A DNA stretch of 64,000 nt from positions 470,161-534,160 of the forward strand of contig NZ_RAPZ01000010.1 in assembly GCF_003610375.1 (NCBI RefSeq), in the 5' to 3' direction. Below are positions 25,481-33,813 of the stretch, in pieces (positions within the stretch are counted from its first letter, which is position 1; every line of letters begins with the position of its first letter). The position numbers and the translations under genes were made by a program. The DNA is from Sphingomonas sp. PP-CC-1A-547. Lineage in GTDB: Bacteria; Pseudomonadota; Alphaproteobacteria; Sphingomonadales; Sphingomonadaceae. The notes under the pieces were generated by a model. That model did no database searches, was not told the origin of the DNA, and worked only from the letters and a program-made list of their open reading frames with translations.

Positions 25481-25963
25481 ATGGCCGACAAGGATACCCC
25501 GCAGGAAGTCGCAGCGAAGTTCATCGACAAGCTGAAGGCCAGCCCGTTCGTGATGATCGGCCTCAACGACGGCCAGCATTCCGAGCCGATGACCGCGCAG
25601 ATCGACGACGATCAACCCAACGCGCTGTTCTTCTTCGCCGGTCGCGACAACCGCATCGCCAAGGGTGGCGCGGCGATGGCCCAGTTCGTCGGCAAGGGTC
25701 ATGATTTCTTCGCGTGCATGGCGGGCGACGTCTCGACGTCGAACGACCGTACGCAGATCGACAAGCTCTGGAACAACCAGGTCGAGGCCTGGTTTCCGGG
25801 CGGCAAGGAAGACCCCAACCTCACGCTCCTGCGCTTCGACATCGACAGCGCCGAGCTTTGGGAGACCGATATCTCGGTCGGCGGTCGCCTGAAGATGCTG
25901 TTCGGCGGTACGATCCGCTCGGACGAATCGAGCAGCCACGCGGTGGTGAACTCGATCGCGTAA
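25481..25963 (+). CDS. General stress protein, PNPOx-like split barrel
   Basis: Flavin-binding split-barrel protein of the general stress protein 26 type. The ATG at 25481 has GGAG exactly 7 bases upstream, better than the ATG at 25475. It has 160 residues. Motifs: VAAKFIDKLKASPFVMIGL, ALFFFAGRDNRIAKGG, and IDKLWNNQVEAWFPGGKEDP, which is characteristic of the family, then ELWETDISVGGRLKMLFGG. It probably binds FMN or FAD and acts in stress tolerance; the exact reaction is unknown. Monocistronic, with its own intrinsic terminator. Confidence 0.88.
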   Translation: MADKDTPQEVAAKFIDKLKASPFVMIGLNDGQHSEPMTAQIDDDQPNALFFFAGRDNRIAKGGAAMAQFVGKGHDFFACMAGDVSTSNDRTQIDKLWNNQVEAWFPGGKEDPNLTLLRFDIDSAELWETDISVGGRLKMLFGGTIRSDESSSHAVVNSIA

Positions 25964-25969
25964 CGACTG

Positions 25970-25997
25970 CGGGCAGCCTGCAGGGGCTGCCCGTTTT
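25970..25997 (+). terminator. Intrinsic terminator of the stress protein gene
   Basis: CGGGCAGCC and GGCTGCCCG form a perfect 9-bp stem with loop TGCAGG, followed by TTTT. It begins 6 bases after the stop. Confidence 0.93.
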
Positions 25998-26000
25998 CCA

Positions 26001-27233
26001 TCACCCGTTCGCGGTGATGAACTCTTCCACTACCGGCGCGATCTTCTCCCGCCAGCGCGTGCCGTTGAAGATGCCGTAATGACCAGCACCCTCCGCCATC
26101 AGATAGCGCTTCTTCTCGTCGGGTAGCGCAGTCGTCAGTGTCAGCGCCGCCTTGGTCTGGCCCAAGCCCGAAATGTCGTCGCGCTCACCCTCGACCGCGA
26201 GCAAACCGATATCGGTGATCGCCGCCGGATCGACCAGCCGACCACGATGCGTCATGATCCCACGCGGCAGCGCATGGTTCTGGAACACCACATCGATCGT
26301 CTGGAGATAGAATTCCGCGGTCATGTCGCAGACCGACCGGTATTCCTCATAGAAATCCTGGCTCTGCGACGCGCTCTCGCCGTCGCCCTGGACGAGATGC
26401 TTATACATCTCCCAGTGCGAGACCATGTGGTTGCCCAGGTTCATCGACATGAATCCGGCAAGCTGGAGGAAGCCGGGATAAACCTTCCGCCCCGCACCCG
26501 GATAATTGCCCGGGACCGTCGCGATGACGTTCTGCTCGAACCACGCATGCGGCCGCTCGGTCGCCAGCGTGTTGACCGCGGTCGGCGCCTCGCGCGTATC
26601 GACGGGACCGCCCATCATCGTCAGCGTCTTGGGACGGCACGGGTTCTTGTCCGCACTCATCAGTGCGACGGCGGCGTAACAGGGAACCGAGGGCTGGCAG
26701 ACGGCCAGCATGTGCGTGCCCCCCTGCCCTTCGTTCGCGCCGATCGTCTCCAGATACTCGATCAGATAATCGATGTAGTCGTCGAGATCGAACCGCCCCG
26801 CCGAGAGCGGCACGCTGCGCGCATCGCGCCAGTCGGTGATGTAGACGTCGGCGAACGGCAGCATCCGCTCGACCGTGCCGCGCAGCAAGGTCGCATAATG
26901 GCCCGACATCGGTGCGACGATCAGCAGCTTCGGACCGCCCTCGACGCCCTCGCGCACGAAGCGCTTCAGCTGCCCGAAGTCCTTCCGGAGCACGATCTCC
27001 TCGCGAACTGCAACCTCGCGGCCGTCGATCGTCGTCGTATCGAGGCCGAAGGCAGGCTTTCCCCGCGTTGCATTCGCGTGTGCGAACACTTCGAGCGCCG
27101 AGGCGACCACCGTGCCGCCGCCCAAATAGGCGAACGGGTTTGCCGGATTGTTGAGCATATCCGCGCCGAAGCTCGCCATCTTGCTGGCGCCGGCCATCAT
27201 CGAACGCTGGAATTCATAGGCATCGTAGAGCAT
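26001..27233 (-). CDS. phaZ: Intracellular polyhydroxyalkanoate depolymerase
   Basis: Degrades stored poly(3-hydroxybutyrate) granules. The ATG at 27233 follows GAGAGGA (MLYDAYEFQRSMMAGASKMA) and gives 410 residues, the length of PhaZ of Cupriavidus type; the longer frame to 27728 is a shadow of the ABC gene region. Motifs: IVAPMSGHYATLLRGTVERM, DVYITDWRDARSVPL, and AVCQPSVPCYAAVALM, in which the Cys of the CQPS box is the nucleophile in characterised enzymes. GEGDD-like ERDDISG and AEGAGHYGIFNG supply the Asp and His. Alone on its transcript; no phaC or phaA lies near. Alternatives such as other alpha/beta hydrolases are unlikely. Confidence 0.92.
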   Translation of the reverse strand: MLYDAYEFQRSMMAGASKMASFGADMLNNPANPFAYLGGGTVVASALEVFAHANATRGKPAFGLDTTTIDGREVAVREEIVLRKDFGQLKRFVREGVEGGPKLLIVAPMSGHYATLLRGTVERMLPFADVYITDWRDARSVPLSAGRFDLDDYIDYLIEYLETIGANEGQGGTHMLAVCQPSVPCYAAVALMSADKNPCRPKTLTMMGGPVDTREAPTAVNTLATERPHAWFEQNVIATVPGNYPGAGRKVYPGFLQLAGFMSMNLGNHMVSHWEMYKHLVQGDGESASQSQDFYEEYRSVCDMTAEFYLQTIDVVFQNHALPRGIMTHRGRLVDPAAITDIGLLAVEGERDDISGLGQTKAALTLTTALPDEKKRYLMAEGAGHYGIFNGTRWREKIAPVVEEFITANG

Positions 27234-27395
27234 GCGGTATCCTCTCGCCTCATCGGGCTTTGCACGGTGGTAACGCAATTTTGCCGCAGTGCAACGCGCG
27301 ATCGACCGCCGCTCCGTCTGGCGCGACCGGATCGCCGCTCTCGGCGACGCCCGGTTCTCGTTGAGCGCCACCCCCGCCACTGCTAGGCACCGCGC

Positions 27396-29171
27396 ATGGC
27401 CAAGCCGATACCCGAAGAGAAGACGTCCCGCCGGATCGGCGACCTCGCGATGGTGTGGCGTCACGCCTCCCAATACCCCCGCCAGATCGCGTTCGCCGGC
27501 CTCGCGCTGATGATGACCTCGGCGGCGACGATCGGCATTCCGTACGGGTTCAAGCGCGTCATCGACCGCGGCTTCGGCCCCGGCGCGGGCGGGTCGGTCG
27601 CCAACTCGTTCCACTATTTGCTGATGATCGTCGTGGTACTCGCGCTCGCGACCGCGGTGCGCTTCTACTACGTGTCGTGGCTCGGAGAGCGCGTCGTCGC
27701 GGATATCCGCACCAACGTGCAACGCCATCTCCTCCGCCTGACACCGCGCTTCTTCGAGGAAAACCGCCCGTCCGAGATCGCCTCGCGCCTCACGTCAGAT
27801 ACGGCGCTGATCGAACAGGTCGTCGGCAGCACGGTGTCGATCGCCCTCCGCAACACCTTCACCGGCATCGGCGGGCTGATCTACCTGTTCGCGATCTCGC
27901 CGAAGCTAGCGGGCATGCTGATGATCGGCATCCCGCTGATCATCCTGCCGATCGCGCTGCTCGGCAAACGCGTCCGCAACTACTCGCGCACCTCGCAGGA
28001 CCGGGTCGCCGATGTCGGCTCGATCGCCACCGAGACGCTCGGCGCGATGAAGGTCGTGCAGGCATTCGGGCAGGAAGACCGCGAGGCGATCCGCTTCTCC
28101 GACGCGGTCAGCGCGACCTTCGCCGCGGCTCGCGCCCGGATCATGCTCCGCGCGGTGATGACGGCAATCGTCATCGGCCTCGTCTTTGGATCGATCACAT
28201 TGGTCCTGTGGGAAGGCGCAATCGACGTCGCCGCCGGCCGCATCAGCGGTGGCGCGATCGCCGCGTTCGTCCTGACCGGCGGCATCGTCGCGGGCGCGTT
28301 CGGCGCGTTGACCGAGGTCTACGGCGACCTGTTGCGCGGCGCCGGTGCAGCCGGACGCCTGTCCGAGCTGCTCCGCGAAAAGCCCGAGATCGCCGCGCCT
28401 GCCAATCCGGTCGCCCTGCCCCAGCCGCCACGCGGCGCGCTCGCATTCGAAGGCGTGCAGTTCCACTACCCGACGCGCCGCGACGTCGCCGCGCTCAACG
28501 ACTTCTCGCTCGACGTGAAGCCGGGCGAGACGGTCGCCGTCGTCGGCCCCTCGGGCGCGGGCAAGACGACCCTCTTCCAGCTGGTCCAGCGCTTCTACGA
28601 TCCCGATGCGGGCCGCGTGACGCTCGACGGGATCGACCTGCGCGACGCCGACCCGGCAGAGGTCCGCGCGCGGATCGCGATGGTGCCACAGGAGACGATC
28701 ATCTTTGGCGCCTCGGCCCGCGACAACCTCCGTTACGGCGACTGGTCCGCAACCGACGACCAACTCTGGGCCGCCGCCGAAGCCGCCAACGCCGCCGAAT
28801 TCCTCCGCAAACTACCCGAGGGCCTCGACACATTCCTCGGCGAAGGCGGCGCACGGCTGTCGGGTGGCCAGCGCCAGCGCGTGACGATCGCGCGCGCGCT
28901 GCTCCGCGATGCGCCTATCCTCTTGCTCGACGAGGCCACCAGTGCGCTCGATGCCGAGAGTGAGCGGCTCGTGCAGGAGGCGCTCGAGCGGCTCATGGCG
29001 AACCGCACTACGCTGGTCATCGCACACCGCCTAGCGACCGTACGCGCGGCCGAGCGGATCATCGTGATGAGCGATGGTCAGATCGTCGAAGAAGGCTCGC
29101 ACGCGTCGCTGATGACCAACAGCGGGCTATATGCGCGGCTGGCTAGCCTGCAGTTCAACGAGGCCGCCTAG
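27396..29171 (+). CDS. ABC exporter, fused membrane and ATPase domains
   Basis: Half-transporter of 591 residues that acts as a homodimer in the inner membrane. The transmembrane domain (residues about 25-320) holds six helices. The ATPase domain has Walker A GPSGAGKTT near residue 388, the Q-loop MVPQETIIFG, signature LSGGQRQR near 490, Walker B ILLLDEATSALD and the H-loop VIAHRL. It belongs to the MsbA/lipid-A-type ABCB group. Cargo could be a lipid or drug. The stop overlaps the convergent TfoX-like gene by 4 bases. The ATG at 27396 lies in a run of short spacers, so there is no strong Shine-Dalgarno. Confidence 0.93.
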   Translation: MAKPIPEEKTSRRIGDLAMVWRHASQYPRQIAFAGLALMMTSAATIGIPYGFKRVIDRGFGPGAGGSVANSFHYLLMIVVVLALATAVRFYYVSWLGERVVADIRTNVQRHLLRLTPRFFEENRPSEIASRLTSDTALIEQVVGSTVSIALRNTFTGIGGLIYLFAISPKLAGMLMIGIPLIILPIALLGKRVRNYSRTSQDRVADVGSIATETLGAMKVVQAFGQEDREAIRFSDAVSATFAAARARIMLRAVMTAIVIGLVFGSITLVLWEGAIDVAAGRISGGAIAAFVLTGGIVAGAFGALTEVYGDLLRGAGAAGRLSELLREKPEIAAPANPVALPQPPRGALAFEGVQFHYPTRRDVAALNDFSLDVKPGETVAVVGPSGAGKTTLFQLVQRFYDPDAGRVTLDGIDLRDADPAEVRARIAMVPQETIIFGASARDNLRYGDWSATDDQLWAAAEAANAAEFLRKLPEGLDTFLGEGGARLSGGQRQRVTIARALLRDAPILLLDEATSALDAESERLVQEALERLMANRTTLVIAHRLATVRAAERIIVMSDGQIVEEGSHASLMTNSGLYARLASLQFNEAA

Positions 29172-29506
29172 ACCTTTTTGACCTTGGGCTTCTTCGGTTT
29201 CGGCATCGGCAGTTCCGCGGTCGAGATACGGACGAGTTCGGCCAGCCAGTCGGCGTCGTCCCAGCGATCGGCATCGACCAGCAGGCACGGTTTCGCCCCC
29301 GGATACGGCGACGCTTCGTCGATCGCCCCTGCGAACGCGCGGCCACCCGGGGTCGGCTTTACGAACAGCTGGTCGTCGCAAACCAGCGCGACCATCCTGC
29401 CGTCGCAATAGACGCCGTACTCACCGAACATCGGCTTTGCGGAGACATCCCCCGCCGCGGCCAGCTGTTCGACGATAAATGCGACGGTCTTGCGATCGGA
29501 TGCCAT
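29168..29506 (-). CDS. TfoX/Sxy N-terminal-domain protein
   Basis: Small protein of 112 residues from ATG 29506 (MASDRKTVAFIVEQLAAAGD). The domain starts with VSAKPMFGEYGVYCDGRMVALV and continues with DDQLFVKPTPGGRAF and EASPYPGAKPCLLVDAD, a clear TfoX-N match. The C-terminal TfoX domain is absent, and the protein ends in a Pro/Lys tail (PKPKKPKVKKV). Full TfoX activates competence genes in Haemophilus and Vibrio; the N-domain alone has no established role. It overlaps the ABC exporter by 4 bases at the 3' end. Confidence 0.85.
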   Translation of the reverse strand: MASDRKTVAFIVEQLAAAGDVSAKPMFGEYGVYCDGRMVALVCDDQLFVKPTPGGRAFAGAIDEASPYPGAKPCLLVDADRWDDADWLAELVRISTAELPMPKPKKPKVKKV

Positions 29507-29612
29507 CGGGCGATACTCGCAGATCGATGCGCGCATGGCGAGCCGCGCAACGGCGTTTCTCTTGCGACGGCGCGCCCACACGCGCAGAACTGCCGTCAAA
29601 CAGGAGATGGGT

Positions 29613-30770
29613 ATGCGCGACTTCGACATCGTCATCTACGGCGCGACCGGGTTTACCGGCCGGCTCGTGGCGGAGTATCTCGTCCAGATCTATCCCACGG
29701 GCGTTCGGTGGGCGATGGCCGGGCGTTCGCTGTCGAAGTTGCAGGAGGTCCGCGACCTGATCGGCGCGCCTGCCGATACGCCGCTGATCACCGCCGACTC
29801 CGACGACCCCGCTAGCCTCCGAGCGATGGCCGAACGCGCCACCGTAGTTATCTCGACGGTCGGACCGTACCAACTGTACGGCTCCGCGCTGGTTGCAGCG
29901 TGCGCCGCGACCGGTACCGGTTATGTCGATCTATGCGGCGAGCCCGCTTGGATGCGCCACATGATCGACGCGCATGAGGGGGAAGCGACGCGGACCGGTG
30001 CGCGGATCGTGTTTTCCTGCGGCTTCGACTCGATCCCGTTCGATCTCGGCGTGCTGACGTTGCAGGAGGCGGCGAAGGCCAAACACGGCATCCCCGCACC
30101 CCGCGTGAAAGGCCGCGTGCGGAAAATGCAGGGGACCTTCTCCGGCGGCACCGCGGCCAGCCTCAAGGCGACACTCGCCGCCGCCGCGCGCGATCCCGGC
30201 ATCGTCAAGCTGCTGACCAGCCCGTTCGCGCTCACTCCCGGCTTCCAGGGACCGCATCAGCCGACCGGCCTGCTCCCCGAATACGACACGACCATCTCGG
30301 CTTGGGTCGCGCCGTTCGTGATGGCACCGATCAACACGAAGAACGTCCACCGCACCAATTTCCTTCTCGGCGAGGCCTATGGTGCGGACTTCGTCTATGA
30401 CGAGATGATGGTCGCGGGACTGGGCGATCTCGGCAAGGTCGCGGCCGAGGCGATCGCCAAGTTCAATCCGTTCTCGGGCGACAAGGGGCCGAAACCCGGC
30501 GAAGGCCCATCGAAAGAGGAGCGCGATGCCGGCCATTACGACCTGCTGTTCGCGGGCATCATGCCCGATGGCGAGCGGATCGACGCGGTCGTCACAGGCG
30601 ACCGCGATCCCGGCTATGGCTCGACCAGCAAGATGATCGCCGAGGCGGCGCTGTGCCTCGTCCAGGACGTGGAGGGCGATGGCGGGATCTGGACGCCGGG
30701 TGCGCTGATGGGAGCGACGTTGCGCGAACGGCTAGTGGCGAAGGCGGGGCTTACCTTCACGGTCGGGTGA
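29613..30770 (+). CDS. Saccharopine dehydrogenase-like / trans-acting enoyl reductase family
   Basis: NAD(P)-dependent reductase of 385 residues. The ATG at 29613 (MRDFDIVIYGATGFTGRLVA) has AGGAG six bases upstream; an earlier ATG at 29607 abuts the Shine-Dalgarno. The Rossmann motif YGATGFTGRLVAEYL is N-terminal. YVDLCGEPAWMRHMID, RIVFSCGFDSIPFDLGV and GTFSGGTAASLKATL follow. This pattern is shared with mycobacterial trans-acting enoyl reductases of lipid synthesis and with uncharacterised saccharopine-dehydrogenase-like proteins, so lysine metabolism is not implied. No lipid-synthesis partner is nearby. Confidence 0.85.
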   Translation: MRDFDIVIYGATGFTGRLVAEYLVQIYPTGVRWAMAGRSLSKLQEVRDLIGAPADTPLITADSDDPASLRAMAERATVVISTVGPYQLYGSALVAACAATGTGYVDLCGEPAWMRHMIDAHEGEATRTGARIVFSCGFDSIPFDLGVLTLQEAAKAKHGIPAPRVKGRVRKMQGTFSGGTAASLKATLAAAARDPGIVKLLTSPFALTPGFQGPHQPTGLLPEYDTTISAWVAPFVMAPINTKNVHRTNFLLGEAYGADFVYDEMMVAGLGDLGKVAAEAIAKFNPFSGDKGPKPGEGPSKEERDAGHYDLLFAGIMPDGERIDAVVTGDRDPGYGSTSKMIAEAALCLVQDVEGDGGIWTPGALMGATLRERLVAKAGLTFTVG

Positions 30771-31070
30771 TCAACTGCGAAAGAACCGCGTGGCGATCCA
30801 GGCAATCAGCACCGACACGATGATGGCGATCGGCACAGCGAGACGTCGGCGTCGCTCGACGGCAGCATAATGCGCGTCGAGATCGAAATAGAAGTTGCCT
30901 GGTGCGGTTTCGCGGACGATGCCGTTGGCGCGTAGCCGATCGAACGCCGCCTGCTCCGGAGCGTCACGAGGTTGGAACGCGATCGCATCGTCGGGTCCGA
31001 TCGCGTGTCGTGCCAGGAACAGCGCCGGGATGACCCCGCGAGTCCGATGCGGCCGCAACGCCATCGGCAT
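30771..31070 (-). CDS. Small membrane protein, paralogue of the next gene
   Basis: Unrecognised, 99 residues from ATG 31070 (MPMALRPHRTRGVIPALFLA); a second ATG at 31064 is possible. A soluble region ending in RLRANGIVRETAPGNFYFDL resembles a small winged-helix-like domain. It is followed by HYAAVERRRRLAVPI and one C-terminal helix (IAIIVSVLIAWIATRFF). The neighbouring protein at 31102-31398 shows the same order: RQLRVYGAIVDDGAGRYHLD, then a basic stretch, then one helix. The pair is 31 bases apart on one strand, so they are probably duplicates in one transcript after rnr. The stop lies one base from the end of the convergent reductase gene. Confidence 0.6.
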   Translation of the reverse strand: MPMALRPHRTRGVIPALFLARHAIGPDDAIAFQPRDAPEQAAFDRLRANGIVRETAPGNFYFDLDAHYAAVERRRRLAVPIAIIVSVLIAWIATRFFRS

Positions 31071-31101
31071 GCCGGATGGGCTCGGATATACCGGCGAGCG
31101 C

Positions 31102-31398
31102 TTATTCGGCAAGCGTGAAGACCGTCGCCGCCGCCGCAACGCTTGCAGCGACCCCCGATACCCCGACGATCGCTGCTGCTCGAAGTCGCACCGAAGCGCG
31201 AAATGCGCCGAGCTTTCGCGCATCGAGATGATAGCGCCCGGCTCCGTCGTCGACGATCGCGCCATAGACTCGAAGTTGGCGGAATATCCGCGCGTCCTTC
31301 GCTACATAAGCGATCGCACGATCAGCCGACGTGGCCCGTGCCGCGACGAAATCCTTGACGATCCGTCGGCGCGATCGGCCTAGAATAAGTCCCCGCAT
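31102..31398 (-). CDS. Small membrane protein, paralogue of the previous gene
   Basis: Unrecognised, 98 residues from ATG 31398 (MRGLILGRSRRRIVKDFVAA). The mid part, IFRQLRVYGAIVDDGAGRYHLD, parallels the neighbour at 30771-31070. A helix (AAAIVGVSGVAASVAAAATV) closes the protein. The Shine-Dalgarno GGGGGGAAGA lies just before the ATG, but its G-run is the 3' arm of a perfect 9-bp hairpin, so translation may be controlled. It lies downstream of rnr on the same strand, 50 bases from the rnr stop. Function is unknown. Confidence 0.6.
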   Translation of the reverse strand: MRGLILGRSRRRIVKDFVAARATSADRAIAYVAKDARIFRQLRVYGAIVDDGAGRYHLDARKLGAFRASVRLRAAAIVGVSGVAASVAAAATVFTLAE

Positions 31399-31404
31399 AC
31401 TCTT

Positions 31405-31436
31405 CCCCCCGCGCCGATCTCGCATAACGCGGGGGG
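31405..31436 (-). promoter_or_regulatory. Hairpin covering the ribosome-binding site after rnr
   Basis: CCCCCCGCG and CGCGGGGGG form a perfect 9-bp stem with a 14-base loop. On the minus strand it begins 12 bases after the rnr stop and its 3' arm is the G-run that serves the next gene as Shine-Dalgarno. It could be a weak rnr terminator (no T-run) or a translational switch. Confidence 0.5.
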
Positions 31437-31448
31437 TTTGTGCAATTC

Positions 31449-33761
31449 CTAACGCCGCTTGCCCTGATGGCGGATGTTCGTTGGGCGACCGCGTCGCTTG
31501 ATCTCGCGCACCGGCTTGCGTCCGCCACGGGGAGGCTGGGCCGCGCCCTTCCCCTCGGGCATCTCGAAGCGTAGCGCGCCCGACACCGGGTTCGCTTCCG
31601 CCAGCCGCAGCTCCAGCGTCTGACCCTGCGCGAAGACATCGCCGCTATGCTCGCCGGTCAGCGTGCGCGCACCCTCGTCGAAGCGGAAATATTCGCCGCC
31701 GAGATCACGCACCGGCATCAGGCCGTCGCCGCCGATCCCCTCGACCGTCGCGAAGAAGCCGAAATTGGTCACGCCGGTGATCCGCACGTCCATCACCTGG
31801 CCGACGCGCTCCGACAGGAACGCCGCGACATAGCGATCGGTGGTGTCGCGCTCGGCCTCCATCGCGCGGCGTTCGAGCCGGCTGATGATCTCGCCGACCG
31901 ACTCCATGTTGGCTGCGTCGTCCGCCGGCAACCCGCCCTCGCCAAGCCCGTAAGCCGAGACCAGCGAACGGTGGACGAGCAGATCGGCATAGCGCCGGAT
32001 CGGCGATGTAAAATGCGCATAGCTGCCGAGGCTGAGGCCAAAATGCCCGTGATTGCCGGGCGCGTAATAAGCCTGGGTCTGGGTACGCAGGATCTGCTCC
32101 ATGACCTGAGGGCGGAAGTCCGCATCACCGATCCGCTCTATGATATGGTTGAACGTTGCTGGCCGCACGACCTGCCCGAGCGCGAACGGCACGTCGAACG
32201 TCTCGAGATACTCCTTCAGCGCGGCCAACTTCTCGCGGCTCGGTGGCTCGTGGATGCGGTACATCACCGGCGCCTTCTTCGCCTCGAGCGCCTTGGCGGC
32301 TGCGACGTTGGCGGCGATCATGTAATCCTCGATCAGCCGGTGCGCGTCGAGGCGTTCGCGCGGGGAAACGGACATGATCCGCCCCTGCTCGTCGAGCACC
32401 ACACGTCGTTCGGGGAGGTCCAGATCGAGCGGTGCGCGTGCGTCGCGCGCCTTCGCAAGCGCGTGCCAGCAGGCCCAAAGCGGCTGTAGCACGCCCAACA
32501 TATCTCCCCTCCCGTCTAAGGGAGGGGTCGGGGGAGGCGCTTCCTGACTCTTAGCCGGATCGAATGAGGCACCGCCCTCCCCCGACCCCTCCCGCAAGAC
32601 GGGAGGGGAGGAGGCGTCGATGATCGCTTGCGCCTCTTCATACGCAAGGTTCGCGGCAATCCGCACGACCGCGCGTGTGAAGCGCCACGACTTCAGCGAG
32701 CCATCCTTGCCGATCCGCAGATGACATGCGAGCGCTGCACGGTCCGCGCCTTCCTTCAGCGAACACACTTCCGCCGATAGGATCTCAGGCAGCATCGGCA
32801 CAACGCGGTCGGGAAAATACACCGAGTTCCCGCGCCGCCGAGCCTCGCGGTCGACCTCCGACTTCGGTCGCACGTAGAAGCTGACATCGGCGATCGCGAC
32901 GATCGCCTTCCAGCCGCCGGCATTCGCGGGATCGTCGTCCGCCTCGGCCCAGACCGCATCGTCGTGATCGCGCGCATCTTCTGGGTCGATTGCGACTATC
33001 GGCAGGTCGCGCAGATCCTCCCGGCCCTCCCCCAATGGCAGCTTCGAGACCCGCTCCGCTTCGTCGAGCGCCTCCTGCGAGAACACATCCGGAATGCCGA
33101 GCTTGTGGATCGCGATCAGCGAGAAACTACGCGCGGCAAACGGATCACCCAGCTTCTGCACGACACGTGCGGCGATCTTAGGTGGCTTCCCCGCAAGTTC
33201 CGCCAGCACGAGGTCACCCGGCGCCGCACCACCCGCATCCGCCACGGCGAACTCACGCCGTTCACGCTTGTCGACACCCGTCAGCCACAGGCGTCCGGCC
33301 TCCTCGCGCAGCACGCCCAACACTTGCTCGGACGCCGGCGCTAGCACCTTCATCGGATGCGCGATCCATCCGTTCCCGGCCTCCTCGGTCCGCGCGAGGA
33401 TTCGCTCGCCGACGCCGAGTGCACCGCGCTTCCGCTCGCGTACGCGCAACCGCGGCGGCGGCACGCCCTCTGCCTCCCAGCGCTCGGGCACCGCCCAGAC
33501 GTTGCCGCCGTCGTCGACGTCCGCGATCCGCAGCACCGTCACCTTCGGAATGCCGCCCATCTTGTGGAACGCGCGGCCTGGAGCGCTGTCGATCAGCCCC
33601 TCGTCGGCCATGTCCTTCAACAGCGCTTTCAGCCCGATCTTGTCCTGCGCGCTGAGCCCGAAGCCCTTGGCGATCTCGCGTTTCCCCGCGGGCACGTCGG
33701 AAGTGGCGATGAAGTCGAGGATCTGCTCGCGCGTCGGAAGACCGGCTTTTGGTTTGTACAT
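31449..33761 (-). CDS. rnr: Ribonuclease R with an in-frame palindromic-element insertion
   Basis: Processive 3'-5' exoribonuclease of structured RNA, cytoplasmic. It has 770 residues from the ATG at 33761. An N-terminal helix-turn-helix and cold-shock domain precede the RNB domain. The catalytic block AIDPEDARDHDDAVWA is near residue 250, and SYAHFTSPIRRYADLLVHR is near 590. A C-terminal S1 domain (VGQVMDVRITGVTNFGFF) precedes a Lys/Arg-rich tail. Residues about 384-419 are not part of the family: they are encoded by a 107-bp palindromic element (32504-32610), giving [13 protein letters not shown]...PPPTPPLDGRGD. Without them the length is about 734, near normal. They fall between YEEAQAIIDA and LQPLWACWHAL, a surface loop in known RNase II/R structures, so the enzyme probably still works. 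Confidence 0.95.
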   Translation of the reverse strand: MYKPKAGLPTREQILDFIATSDVPAGKREIAKGFGLSAQDKIGLKALLKDMADEGLIDSAPGRAFHKMGGIPKVTVLRIADVDDGGNVWAVPERWEAEGVPPPRLRVRERKRGALGVGERILARTEEAGNGWIAHPMKVLAPASEQVLGVLREEAGRLWLTGVDKRERREFAVADAGGAAPGDLVLAELAGKPPKIAARVVQKLGDPFAARSFSLIAIHKLGIPDVFSQEALDEAERVSKLPLGEGREDLRDLPIVAIDPEDARDHDDAVWAEADDDPANAGGWKAIVAIADVSFYVRPKSEVDREARRRGNSVYFPDRVVPMLPEILSAEVCSLKEGADRAALACHLRIGKDGSLKSWRFTRAVVRIAANLAYEEAQAIIDASSPPVLREGSGEGGASFDPAKSQEAPPPTPPLDGRGDMLGVLQPLWACWHALAKARDARAPLDLDLPERRVVLDEQGRIMSVSPRERLDAHRLIEDYMIAANVAAAKALEAKKAPVMYRIHEPPSREKLAALKEYLETFDVPFALGQVVRPATFNHIIERIGDADFRPQVMEQILRTQTQAYYAPGNHGHFGLSLGSYAHFTSPIRRYADLLVHRSLVSAYGLGEGGLPADDAANMESVGEIISRLERRAMEAERDTTDRYVAAFLSERVGQVMDVRITGVTNFGFFATVEGIGGDGLMPVRDLGGEYFRFDEGARTLTGEHSGDVFAQGQTLELRLAEANPVSGALRFEMPEGKGAAQPPRGGRKPVREIKRRGRPTNIRHQGKRR
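32504..32610 (-). repeat. Palindromic element family B inside rnr
   Basis: Inverted repeat with arms CTCCCCTCCCGTCT and AGACGGGAGGGGAG, each followed inward by GGGAGGGGTCGGGGGAGG and its complement. The centre is unique (about 35 bases). Arms match the B copies at 50815-50913 and 59575-59680. Translated in frame within rnr. Confidence 0.9.
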
Positions 33762-33813
33762 GGTACAGAGATAGTCGGTAGGCCCGCCATTACCAAACGG
33801 CTAAGCTACGGGC

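Noticed and set aside
26912..27728. Long N-terminal extension of phaZ and plus-strand frames across it
   Set aside because: The extension is the antisense of the ABC exporter gene; the ATG at 27233 with GAGAGGA fits the family start.
32504..32610. rnr as a pseudogene because of the inserted repeat
   Set aside because: The frame continues without a stop and all catalytic and S1 motifs follow the insert.
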